From Pectobacterium versatile (GTDB lineage Bacteria; Pseudomonadota; Gammaproteobacteria; Enterobacterales; Enterobacteriaceae): DNA of 64,000 nt. The notes beneath the pieces are model-generated. The model did no database searches, was not told the origin of the DNA, and saw only the letters and a list, made by a program, of their open reading frames with translations. Positions within the stretch are counted from its first letter, which is position 1. The number at the start of each line of letters is the position of its first letter. Positions 56,868 through 64,000 of the stretch are shown here, piece after piece. Where the stretch lies: the NCBI RefSeq assembly GCF_020166435.1, contig NZ_JAINZP010000017.1, positions 22,248 to 86,247 of the forward strand, read 5' to 3'. Made by a program: the position numbers and the translations under genes.

Positions 56868-58538
56868 ATGTTTAAGCGTATTAAAGTCATTACCATCCTT
56901 GTTATCTTATTGTTTGTTTTGGGGATATCTCAATTCTTAACCGGTGCGCTATCCGTTCGCGCACTGATTAACGACAGAGAGGGATTCCTTGTCTCCCAAC
57001 GCTCTAACCAGAATGTAGCCGCCTTTACTGATGCATGGATTATGATGAATCAGACGCGCATCACTATCGGTTCTATTATACAAAACATGATGATGGGGAA
57101 TGCGGACAAAGAGGCTATGCAGGCTTTCTTACAGCAAGCAAAATCGCAATTGGCCGCCTCAGAGAGTAGTTATAAACACTATTTGTCTCTGCCTAATACG
57201 CCCGGGTTGGATGACGCGTTATCCAAAAAGCTTGAGGCGAGCTATACTGCTTACGACAAGCTACTGAATGATATTGTGGATTCGCTTTCCGGTGGGTTAG
57301 CGGGGGCGGCGATGAAATTGAGTAGCGGTGCGACGCCGCTTAACGTGGCTATGCAGGACGCCTATATTACGTGGCGAGCGGCACAAAACCAGCTGTCGGA
57401 TGATGGGCTACAGGAAAACCACGCGGCATTTGAAACGATGCTGTGGCTTCTGGGTGCACTCTCTGTGGTCGTCGTGCTGGTGATTATCCTCAGTTGGATC
57501 GGGTTGCAGCGTATTCTTTTGCATCCGTTGCGTACGCTCATGCGGCATATCAGCGCGATTGCCGAGGGCAATCTGACACATCCTATTGATGCGACCGGGC
57601 GCAATGAGATGAGCCAGCTTGCGGCAGGGCTACATCATATGCAGCAGTCATTAATCCGCACCGTCAGTCTGGTGCGCGACAGCTCCCACTCCATCCATGC
57701 TGGGGCCAGTGAAATTTCGGTGGGCAGTAACGATCTGTCTTCGCGCACGGAGCAACAAGCTGCATCGCTACAGGAAACCGCGGCTAGCATGGAGCAACTG
57801 ACCTCAACGGTGAAGCAGAACTCAGACAACGCGCGTCAGGCTACGCTGCTGGCAAAAAATGCGTCGGAAACAGCCAATAAAGGCGGCACTGTCGTCGATA
57901 ATGTTGTGAAAACGATGAATGAGATCGCCGACAGTTCACAAAAAATCGCCCACATCACCAGCGTGATTGATAGCATCGCCTTCCAAACCAATATCCTGGC
58001 GCTGAATGCGGCGGTAGAAGCGGCGCGTGCCGGGGAGCAAGGGCGAGGCTTTGCCGTGGTGGCGGGCGAAGTACGAACGCTGGCGCAGCGCAGTGCCCAG
58101 GCTGCCAAAGAAATCAAAACGCTGATTGATGATTCGGTGAGCCGCGCCAATACCGGGTCTTTGCAGGTGAAAGACGCGGGTGACACGATGAAAGAAATCG
58201 TCGGCGCGGTGAGTCGGGTAACGGATATTATGGGGGAAATTTCGTCGGCATCCGATGAGCAAAGCCGTGGGATCGATCAGGTTGGGCAGGCGGTCAATGA
58301 AATGGATCGTGTTACCCAGCAGAACGCCTCGCTGGTGGAAGAATCCGCGTCTGCTGCGGCGGCATTGGAAGAGCAGGCCAGATATTTACAGAACGCGGTA
58401 GCGGTGTTCAAGATTGATCAGGCAGCAGCGCAGGAACATCGTGCCGAGCGCGCGCCTTCGCTTGCTGCATTACCAAAGTCACTGTTACCTAAACCCGCCC
58501 ATGCCGAGTCATCGAATGCGAATTGGGAAACGTTTTAG
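56868..58538 (+). CDS. Methyl-accepting chemotaxis protein
   Basis: 556 aa. TM1 is at about 7-30 (VITILVILLFVLGISQFL), followed by a periplasmic Tar/Tsr-type sensor (31-188), TM2 at ~190-212 (MLWLLGALSVVVVLVIILSW), HAMP, methylation helices with EEQAASL-type sites (EQQAASLQETAASMEQL), the signalling tip [20 protein letters not shown], and the C-terminal CheR/CheB docking pentapeptide NWETF as in Tar and Tsr. The RBS is AAAGAGG. The ligand is unknown. Inserted between ypfH and ypfN relative to E. coli. Confidence 0.94.
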   Translation: MFKRIKVITILVILLFVLGISQFLTGALSVRALINDREGFLVSQRSNQNVAAFTDAWIMMNQTRITIGSIIQNMMMGNADKEAMQAFLQQAKSQLAASESSYKHYLSLPNTPGLDDALSKKLEASYTAYDKLLNDIVDSLSGGLAGAAMKLSSGATPLNVAMQDAYITWRAAQNQLSDDGLQENHAAFETMLWLLGALSVVVVLVIILSWIGLQRILLHPLRTLMRHISAIAEGNLTHPIDATGRNEMSQLAAGLHHMQQSLIRTVSLVRDSSHSIHAGASEISVGSNDLSSRTEQQAASLQETAASMEQLTSTVKQNSDNARQATLLAKNASETANKGGTVVDNVVKTMNEIADSSQKIAHITSVIDSIAFQTNILALNAAVEAARAGEQGRGFAVVAGEVRTLAQRSAQAAKEIKTLIDDSVSRANTGSLQVKDAGDTMKEIVGAVSRVTDIMGEISSASDEQSRGIDQVGQAVNEMDRVTQQNASLVEESASAAAALEEQARYLQNAVAVFKIDQAAAQEHRAERAPSLAALPKSLLPKPAHAESSNANWETF

Positions 58539-58619
58539 CAGACGTGAGCGTTTTAACGGAAGTAACCGCCTGCCGCGCGGGGCTTAGCTCGCGCGCAGGC
58601 GGTTTGGCGATGATCGGTG

Positions 58620-58814
58620 TCAGGGTTTTTTCTTCGGCCAGTCTTCGTCTTCTTCCTTGTCCCACTTGTCGTTGTTGTCACGATGCGGGGGCAATTTCGG
58701 TTTGTTGAGTAGAAAACGCGTATGGTCAACGTTGCGCAATTCTTTGATGCCGTTAATCAGCATGCCTATCAGGACAATCAGAATTATCCACCAGTAATCA
58801 GCCAGCCACGCCAT
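58620..58814 (-). CDS. ypfN: Small membrane protein YpfN
   Basis: 64 aa, UPF0370 family, starting [20 protein letters not shown]: a single membrane segment at residues 4-22, then a charged tail rich in Asp, Lys and Glu ([19 protein letters not shown]). Function unknown. Last in the yffB-dapE-peptidase-ypfN run, 2 bp after the preceding gene. Confidence 0.92.
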   Translation of the reverse strand: MAWLADYWWIILIVLIGMLINGIKELRNVDHTRFLLNKPKLPPHRDNNDKWDKEEDEDWPKKKP

Positions 58815-58816
58815 GG

Positions 58817-59491
58817 TTACGCCTCATCAACATTATGAATATAACGGGTAAACAGCTGCGGCAAGTTCTGGCAAAGCCAGTGGTAGCCAGCAATGTCTTC
58901 ATTTTGCCAGGCGGCAAGAATGAGGTCGGGTGTAAGCTGTTCTTCCGCATACTGTGCTAGTGGATAATAGCTGATATGCCAGAGTTCGGCTGCGACACCG
59001 CCGAGATCGTGCGCATAAGGCCGATAAAAACCGTATTCATGCATGTGTGCACTCAGCCACGCGTTCAGTGCGGCAAAGTAACCGCCTTCTTCATATTCCC
59101 ACGGCTCCAACTGGAGCGAACGGCCTGCGGGTAATAAATCGGGATCGTAGATATCGAGATCGCTGCCCCAATGGTGGCGGCTGGAACCGGGCATGGCAGA
59201 CCAGCGCAGAATCGCTTCACAGCGCTCGCCTTCATCCAGAGATAACACGTCCAGCGGCTGACTGTTGGCATCCATAACGGGACGCTTGCCGCGAAATTTG
59301 CCATTCCAGATCTGACGCTGGCGCTCGAAATCACGAAACGTACTGGCGGGCTGTAGGTTAAATCCCGCCGCTTTTGCCGCCTGCTGTAGCGCCAGAAACG
59401 CGGTTACCGCCTCCGGCTGAAGACGATGATGGCCGTGTAAAGCGACCAGATGCTGGTCGCTTTTACCGGTTAACGTAGCTGGCGTCATCAT
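58817..59491 (-). CDS. M15-family peptidase (D-Ala-D-Ala type)
   Basis: 224 aa from the ATG at 59491, which overlaps the dapE stop in ATGA, so it is coupled. Zinc-site text of VanY/DacY-type peptidases: [14 protein letters not shown] (His and Asp ligands, about 114-127) and AELWHISY (Glu base and His ligand, about 182-189), plus [11 protein letters not shown]. No signal peptide is evident, so action on imported muropeptides in the cytosol is as likely as in the wall. Longer in-frame starts run into dapE and are rejected. Confidence 0.87.
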   Translation of the reverse strand: MMTPATLTGKSDQHLVALHGHHRLQPEAVTAFLALQQAAKAAGFNLQPASTFRDFERQRQIWNGKFRGKRPVMDANSQPLDVLSLDEGERCEAILRWSAMPGSSRHHWGSDLDIYDPDLLPAGRSLQLEPWEYEEGGYFAALNAWLSAHMHEYGFYRPYAHDLGGVAAELWHISYYPLAQYAEEQLTPDLILAAWQNEDIAGYHWLCQNLPQLFTRYIHNVDEA

Positions 59492-60615
59492 GCGATGAGC
59501 TGCTCCATAATGCGCTGATACATGCGGCTCAGTAGCTGTAGGTCTGCTGCGCTGACGCATTCATCGACTTTGTGGATCGTGGCATTGACGGGGCCCAGTT
59601 CAACGACCTGCGCGCCCATACGAGCGATGAAACGGCCATCGGAGGTGCCGCCGGTGGTCAGCAGCTCTGGGGTGACCTCGTTGTAATGCGTGACGGCATT
59701 CACTACGGCATCGACCAGTTCGCCGCGTGCGGTCAGGAATGGCTGGCCGGAGAGCTTCCAGTCGATGGTGTAGTTAAGCTGATGGCGATCCAATAATTCA
59801 GCCACGCGCTGCTGGATTAAGACATCCGTCAATTCGGTGCTGAAACGGAAATTGAACTGCACAGACAGCTCGCCGGGGATGACGTTATTGCTGCCAGTGC
59901 CTGCCTGAATATTGGCGATTTGCATGGTGGTTGGCGGGAAGAAAGCGTTGCCCTGATCCCACTCGGTGGCGATCAGTTCGTTAAGCACCGGGGCTGCACG
60001 GTGAACGGGGTTGTCCGCCAGATGAGGATAGGCAACGTGCCCTTGCACGCCGTGTACGCGCAGATTCGCGGTGATAGAACCACGACGGCCGTTTTTTACC
60101 ACATCGCCCACAACATGTGTACTGGACGGCTCGCCGACCAGACAGTAGTCCAACTGCTCGTTGCGTGCCATCAGCGCCTCAACCACTTTTACGGTGCCGT
60201 TAACGGCGCTGGCTTCTTCGTCCGAGGTAATCAGGAACGCCAGACGCCCCTGATGATTAGGATGGGCGGCGACAAAGCGCTCGGCGGCAATCACCATTGC
60301 AGCCAGTGAACCTTTCATGTCCGCTGCGCCGCGACCGTACAGCATGCCGTCACGAATGATGGGTTCAAACGGTGGATGCTGCCAGTGACTTTCATCACCG
60401 CTGGGAACCACATCGGTGTGTCCGGCGAAGGCCAGCGTTTTCCCTGTGCCGCGCCATGCCCAGAAATTCTGGGTATCGCCAAAATCCATCGCTTCGACGG
60501 TAAAGCCAATCGCCGTCAGGCGTTCAATCATGAGCGCCTGGCAACCCTCGTCATGCGGGCTGAGGGAAGGGCGTTTAATTAACTGTTGAGCGAGTTCTAT
60601 GACTGGGCAAGACAC
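59488..60615 (-). CDS. dapE: Succinyl-diaminopimelate desuccinylase
   Basis: Lysine/diaminopimelate pathway: hydrolyses N-succinyl-LL-DAP. 375 aa from the GTG at 60615 (starts [19 protein letters not shown] as in E. coli), one base after the yffB stop, with GGAG upstream. Two-zinc M20 site: [35 protein letters not shown] and the terminal [12 protein letters not shown] are all intact. Longer ATG-less extensions into yffB are rejected. Confidence 0.96.
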   Translation of the reverse strand: MSCPVIELAQQLIKRPSLSPHDEGCQALMIERLTAIGFTVEAMDFGDTQNFWAWRGTGKTLAFAGHTDVVPSGDESHWQHPPFEPIIRDGMLYGRGAADMKGSLAAMVIAAERFVAAHPNHQGRLAFLITSDEEASAVNGTVKVVEALMARNEQLDYCLVGEPSSTHVVGDVVKNGRRGSITANLRVHGVQGHVAYPHLADNPVHRAAPVLNELIATEWDQGNAFFPPTTMQIANIQAGTGSNNVIPGELSVQFNFRFSTELTDVLIQQRVAELLDRHQLNYTIDWKLSGQPFLTARGELVDAVVNAVTHYNEVTPELLTTGGTSDGRFIARMGAQVVELGPVNATIHKVDECVSAADLQLLSRMYQRIMEQLIA

Positions 60616-60616
60616 G

Positions 60617-60994
60617 TTATTTGTTCTCCGCAATAAATTTCTGGTAGCTGTCGATACTGAAACCAAGCAGCGCGTGGCCGTCATCGGTCATCAGCAACGG
60701 CCGTTTAATCACTGCTGGCTGCTCCAGCATCAGGTTTTTGGCGGCCTCTGCGCTGTCGCGGGTATCGCTGGTGATCTGTTCACGCCATTCTTCGCTGAGC
60801 TTACGCCATGTCGTTCCGCGCGTGTTGAGTAAGGCCTGAAACCCCAGTTGGTCGATAAAACGCTGTAGCTGCTGTTCATCCAGACCGTCGGCACGGTAGT
60901 CATGGAAGCGATACGCCACCTCTTGATCGTCCAGCCAGCGGCGCGCTTTCTTTATAGTGTCACAGTTTTTGATGCCGTACATGGTCAGCGCCAT
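60617..60994 (-). CDS. yffB: ArsC/Spx-family protein YffB
   Basis: 125 aa, thioredoxin fold, ArsC/Spx group. [20 protein letters not shown] holds the single Cys (NCDT) in place of CxxC; the later RPLLMTDDG matches the family glutathione-site arginine. Precise function unknown (glutathione-dependent reductase suggested for the family). First gene of the dapE run, as in E. coli. Confidence 0.92.
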   Translation of the reverse strand: MALTMYGIKNCDTIKKARRWLDDQEVAYRFHDYRADGLDEQQLQRFIDQLGFQALLNTRGTTWRKLSEEWREQITSDTRDSAEAAKNLMLEQPAVIKRPLLMTDDGHALLGFSIDSYQKFIAENK

Positions 60995-61170
60995 AGGGAT
61001 AAAATCCTTTCTGCTTATTGGGTTGCATGACGATTGCTGTTCAGGACAGCACGCCCTGACTGAGCCTAATCGTGCGATAGCCCAGCATGCCGAAAAAAGG
61101 CGGGGAGATCTACTGTGAACTGTGTTGCAGAAATGTGAGGAAGTATGATTTTTATACTTTCACAACACTT

Positions 61171-61198
61171 TTGCCTGATTAAAAAGTGTGCATATAAT
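61171..61198 (+). promoter_or_regulatory. Sigma-70 promoter of ypfM
   Basis: TTGCCT, 16 bp, TATAAT. The -35 and spacer lie inside the inverted repeat ACACTTTT...AAAAGTGT (61166-61190), a possible operator. The ypfM start codon is 30 bp beyond the -10 box. Confidence 0.7.
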
Positions 61199-61227
61199 GC
61201 GTCGCCGTTAATCACCAAGAGGTTCGC

Positions 61228-61287
61228 ATGGTAGAAGTAGAAGTGAGTACTTGGAAAGATTTTATTGAAGCAATGTTACGTAAATAA
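61228..61287 (+). CDS. ypfM: Small protein YpfM (19 aa)
   Basis: Encodes MVEVEVSTWKDFIEAMLRK. The last eleven residues closely match E. coli YpfM (WKDFIEVMLRK), a documented 19-residue protein at the same place upstream of yffB. AGAGG lies six bases before the ATG; a good promoter precedes it and a strong terminator follows, so it is a self-contained ~170-nt transcript. Amphipathic helix; function unknown. Confidence 0.85.
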   Translation: MVEVEVSTWKDFIEAMLRK

Positions 61288-61343
61288 TAACGAGAAGTAC
61301 TGTTAGTCATTGCATACCATACCAGGAATAAAATCATACGAAT

Positions 61344-61378
61344 AAAGCAGTGTTGAGTCTCTCAATACTGCTTTTTTT
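61344..61378 (+). terminator. ypfM terminator
   Basis: Stem AAAGCAGTGTTGAG/CTCAATACTGCTTT (one mismatch) with a three-base loop and T7, 57 bp past the ypfM stop. Confidence 0.88.
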
Positions 61379-61457
61379 CTTTGTGAAAAGGGGAAACCTG
61401 AGTAAATAAAAGAGGCTATTATTAGTCTGCGTATGAGTTTTATTTTATCTAGTTAAT

Positions 61458-62168
61458 TCATGATGATGACTGGCTAAGCGCAAATTTCGCAGCGGCAATC
61501 GCGTGGAGCCTGCTGGTATCAAAAAGAGGAACCTTCGCATCCTGGGCACTGATTAATAGCGGGATCTCCGTACAACCCAGAATGATGCCTTCCGCGCCTT
61601 GCTGTTCAAGCTGCTCGATAATGTCCCGATAGACCTGCCTTGATGCGTCGTTGATGTTTCCCAGACACAGCTCGTCGTAAATGATGCGATTAACGGCTTC
61701 TTTACCCTCATGGTCAGGAACCATCACCTCCACACCAAATCGTTCCTGGATGCGCTGGCGATAAAAATCCTGCTCCATTGTGTAGCGGGTTCCAAGCAAA
61801 CCGACTTTCTTCAATCCATGTTGTTTCAGACTGGTACCGGTGGCATCGGCAATATGCAAAAGGGGAAGCTTGCAGGCCCGTTCAACGTCATCGGCCACTT
61901 TATGCATGGTGTTGGTGCAGATGACGATCGCCTCTGCGCCTGCCTGACGTAATCCCACCGCAATATTGCCGAGTACGGCGGCTGCTTGCTCCCAATCACC
62001 TTGTGACTGCAACCGTTCGATCTCGTGGAAATCGACGCTGTGCAGGATGATTTTGGCGGAGTGCAGGCCGCCAAGTTGATTCTTCACATATTCGTTGATA
62101 ATGCGGTAATACGGAATCGTGGATTCCCAACTCATGCCCCCGATCAGACCCAGCGTTTTGTTTACCAT
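61458..62168 (-). CDS. ygeA: Aspartate/glutamate-type racemase
   Basis: Cytosolic, PLP-independent amino-acid racemase, 236 aa from the ATG at 62168 (GGAAGG upstream). Two catalytic cysteines: VICTNTMHK (about residue 82) and ILGCTEIPLL (about 193). The opening KTLGLIGGMSWEST is a family hallmark shared with E. coli YgeA. The substrate (Asp, Glu or a broader set) cannot be read from the sequence. It converges on ypfM and diverges from cspE. Confidence 0.88.
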   Translation of the reverse strand: MVNKTLGLIGGMSWESTIPYYRIINEYVKNQLGGLHSAKIILHSVDFHEIERLQSQGDWEQAAAVLGNIAVGLRQAGAEAIVICTNTMHKVADDVERACKLPLLHIADATGTSLKQHGLKKVGLLGTRYTMEQDFYRQRIQERFGVEVMVPDHEGKEAVNRIIYDELCLGNINDASRQVYRDIIEQLEQQGAEGIILGCTEIPLLISAQDAKVPLFDTSRLHAIAAAKFALSQSSS

Positions 62169-62385
62169 GGTGCCTTCCTTCATATCGTAAAAAGTGATGA
62201 ATCGGCCAGAACTGAACTCTCTGCGTTCTGCATCGGGTTAAAATAGGACAGCGGAGTTGCGCGGTATACATTTTTAGCGACTTTTATCGCTTTTTATCCA
62301 ACTTCAACTGGACAAAAGGCCAATCTATTGTTGTACTGTACCTGACACAGATTTTGTGTCTTTCATTCATGTAAAGGTAAGTTTG

Positions 62386-62595
62386 ATGTCTAAGATTAAA
62401 GGTAGTGTTAAGTGGTTCAATGAGTCTAAAGGCTTCGGTTTCATCACTCCTGAAGATGGTAGCAAAGACGTGTTCGTACACTTCTCTGCCATCCAGAGCA
62501 ATGGTTTCAAAACTCTGGCTGAAGGTCAGCGTGTAGAGTTCGAAATCACTGACGGTGCCAAAGGTCCTTCAGCTGCTAACGTTAACGCTATTTAA
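62386..62595 (+). CDS. cspE: Cold-shock-like RNA chaperone CspE
   Basis: 69 aa, one cold-shock domain; nucleic-acid motifs [11 protein letters not shown] (RNP1) and [10 protein letters not shown] (RNP2) intact. Nearly identical to E. coli CspE ([19 protein letters not shown]). It melts RNA hairpins and acts as a transcription antiterminator. The ATG at 62386 has AAGGTAAG upstream; a longer in-frame frame from 62356 is leader. The leader has a hairpin GACACA/TGTGTC at about 62344-62361. cspE next to crcB also occurs in E. coli. Confidence 0.96.
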   Translation: MSKIKGSVKWFNESKGFGFITPEDGSKDVFVHFSAIQSNGFKTLAEGQRVEFEITDGAKGPSAANVNAI

Positions 62596-62612
62596 TTATA
62601 CCGATTTCGTGA

Positions 62613-62639
62613 AAAACCCGCCGATGGCGGGTTTTTTTT
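62613..62639 (+). terminator. cspE terminator
   Basis: Stem AAAACCCGCC-GAT-GGCGGGTTTT with T8, 18 bases past the stop. Confidence 0.92.
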
Positions 62640-62676
62640 GCTTCATTTTCCACGTGCTATCAATTTCCACATGACC

Positions 62677-63060
62677 TCAGTGTGTTGTCACCCACGTGAC
62701 CAGAGTAAACGCCAGTGCGGTCATGAGCAACGAACCCGCCAGATTCAACAACACATGTAACCCCGCCGCCGCTAGCTGCCCGCTTTGTAGGAACATGACG
62801 ACTTCAGCAGAAAAGGTCGAAAACGTCGTTAATCCGCCGCACAGTCCGGTGGTAATCAATATTTTCCAGTCTTGATCGAGATGAGGATGGCGCAGGAAGA
62901 AGGCTAACGCGCCGCCAATAACGAAAGCCCCAATCAGGTTGGCAAGCAGCGTGCCCAAAGGCAGTGACGGGTACAGATTGTTAAACTTCATTCCCAACTG
63001 CCAACGCGCCACGCTACCGACTCCGCCACCAATAAATACCGCGAGTAATGTACTAAACAT
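62677..63060 (-). CDS. crcB: Fluoride channel CrcB/FluC
   Basis: Inner-membrane dual-topology fluoride exporter, 127 aa, four hydrophobic segments. Family signatures: [13 protein letters not shown] at the N-terminus (pore Arg) and [16 protein letters not shown] at about 76-91 with the fluoride-coordinating Phe and Ser/Thr. The leader at 63165-63255 resembles a fluoride riboswitch. Converges on cspE. Confidence 0.94.
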   Translation of the reverse strand: MFSTLLAVFIGGGVGSVARWQLGMKFNNLYPSLPLGTLLANLIGAFVIGGALAFFLRHPHLDQDWKILITTGLCGGLTTFSTFSAEVVMFLQSGQLAAAGLHVLLNLAGSLLMTALAFTLVTWVTTH

Positions 63061-63164
63061 AGAAACCTTTCTTGGGTTGTTTTTGCTGGATTGCTTTTAC
63101 ATCGATTATTTTTACGATCTCGGAGAGTATTGGGCAAGACGCTACGCCCTCTCTGCGAGGTGGA

Positions 63165-63255
63165 CGTAGACATCATTAGCCGAGTGGCGGTTGTACCCTA
63201 TTTTTAAGGCTGCCAGCGTTTTGGCTGCGCGAGGGTAGGGAGGAATGTCATCTCC
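63165..63255 (-). promoter_or_regulatory. Probable fluoride riboswitch (crcB motif)
   Basis: On the minus strand, GGAGATGACATTCCTCC forms the first stem (GGAG/CTCC) with loop ATGACATT, as in known GGCGATG...CGCC aptamers. Further on come CAACCGCCACTCGGC and TAATGATGTCTAC, matching the conserved AACxGC and CTGATGxCTCCTAC parts. The loop GACAT pairs with ATGTC, the expected pseudoknot. About 45 nt between stem one and AACCGCC are extra and can fold on their own (TACCCT...AGGGTA). The end CTACG pairs with CGTAG downstream, a possible expression platform. Confidence 0.6.
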
Positions 63256-63413
63256 GCTTTAGTGAGGAAAGTGTACGCCGTCAGACGGGATTTTTGTAGT
63301 GATGTCGGGGCGAAAGTTGTAAAGCAATCTGAATGCGGGCGAAAGCACTTTTGCAGCGTCTTACTTTGTTACAGATGGAGATTGTATCGTGCTGCATAAG
63401 GTTTTACATATAC
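63256..63413. other. Upstream region of crcB leader
   Basis: No gene. It should contain the crcB promoter on the minus strand; I could not place it firmly. With the riboswitch and the repeat, this completes the 706-bp gap between crcB and tatE. Confidence 0.35.
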
Positions 63414-63674
<261 letters not shown>

Positions 63675-63766
63675 GCACTGAAGATTTTTTCTACAGCGTG
63701 CTTTGTAGAGAAGAAAATAGTCTCGTTTGCTGGCGTCTCCAGCCTCTGTAAATCAGGTAGGTTTGT

Positions 63767-63964
63767 ATGGAAGGTATCAGTATTGCCAAGCTGTTGGTGA
63801 TTGGCGCATTAATCATTCTGCTGTTCGGTACGAATAAACTTCGTAGCCTCGGCGGTGATTTGGGCGCGGCGATTAAAGGCTTCAAGAAGGCGATGAATGA
63901 CGATCAACCGGCGAAGACGGATGATACGACAGCGCTGAATGATTCTTCTCGTAAAGAATCCTGA
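63767..63964 (+). CDS. tatE: Twin-arginine translocase subunit TatE
   Basis: 65 aa, TatA/TatE family: membrane segment at residues 6-21 ([16 protein letters not shown]), then the amphipathic helix with [21 protein letters not shown] and a polar tail. Forms part of the Tat pore for folded proteins. It matches E. coli TatE rather than TatA by location near cspE-crcB and by text. ATG with AGGT upstream. The window ends shortly after. Confidence 0.93.
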   Translation: MEGISIAKLLVIGALIILLFGTNKLRSLGGDLGAAIKGFKKAMNDDQPAKTDDTTALNDSSRKES

Positions 63965-64000
63965 TCGCATCTCACACAGCAAAACGGACGGCAATAGCCG

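Overview
The window looks like a chromosomal segment of a soft-rot enterobacterium, most likely Pectobacterium (inference). The housekeeping proteins (GlyA, Upp, UraA, BamC, DapA, DapE, CspE, TatE) read as close orthologues of the E. coli proteins and follow the Enterobacterales order hmp/glyA - purMN - upp - uraA - hda - arsC - bepA - bcp - gcvR - dapA - bamC - purC - tmcA - ypfH - ypfN - dapE - yffB - ypfM. Accessory DNA is inserted at several points. No rRNA, tRNA or CRISPR array was seen.

Layout. 0-6.7 kb: accessory DNA with a 1597-residue mosaic protein (GC-balanced N-terminus, AT-rich C-terminus, toxin-like) followed by a decayed gene. 6.7-14 kb: hmp with an NsrR site, glyA with a PurR site, hcaT, and two metal loci (DUF1007 plus NicO transporter with a Zur-like box; a siderophore-type binding protein with a Fur box). 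14-17.5 kb: chemoreceptor, small helical protein, speG. 17.7-30.9 kb: purine, pyrimidine and lysine genes plus outer-membrane quality control, interrupted by an ATPase/DUF4276 two-gene cassette at the place where E. coli carries perM. 30.9-32.1 kb: a toxin/immunity-like pair. 32.4-35 kb: yeaL-like gene and tmcA.

35-55.7 kb is a large insertion between tmcA and ypfH. It starts with AT-rich DNA holding a holin-like gene pair, a LuxR-type regulator and IS3-family debris. Then comes the most striking locus (38.8-51.7 kb): a thioredoxin-fusion protein, a TldD/TldE metalloprotease pair, private ExbB-ExbD-TonB, a FecI sigma/FecR anti-sigma pair, a TonB-dependent receptor with an N-terminal signalling domain, and an SbmA/YddA-type ABC transporter. 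Three of its transcription units share the same bipartite upstream motif (C/G)TG(A/T)C-N15-TTGCACA. I read the locus as one regulon for sensing, importing and proteolytically opening a peptide-like ligand. A small hypothetical gene and a subtilisin-type lipoprotein autotransporter follow.

55.9-64 kb returns to the core: ypfH, a second chemoreceptor, ypfN, an M15 peptidase, dapE, yffB, the 19-codon gene ypfM, an amino-acid racemase, cspE, crcB behind a probable fluoride riboswitch, and tatE. Copies and fragments of a dispersed repeat occur near both ends of the window and at about 56.5 kb.
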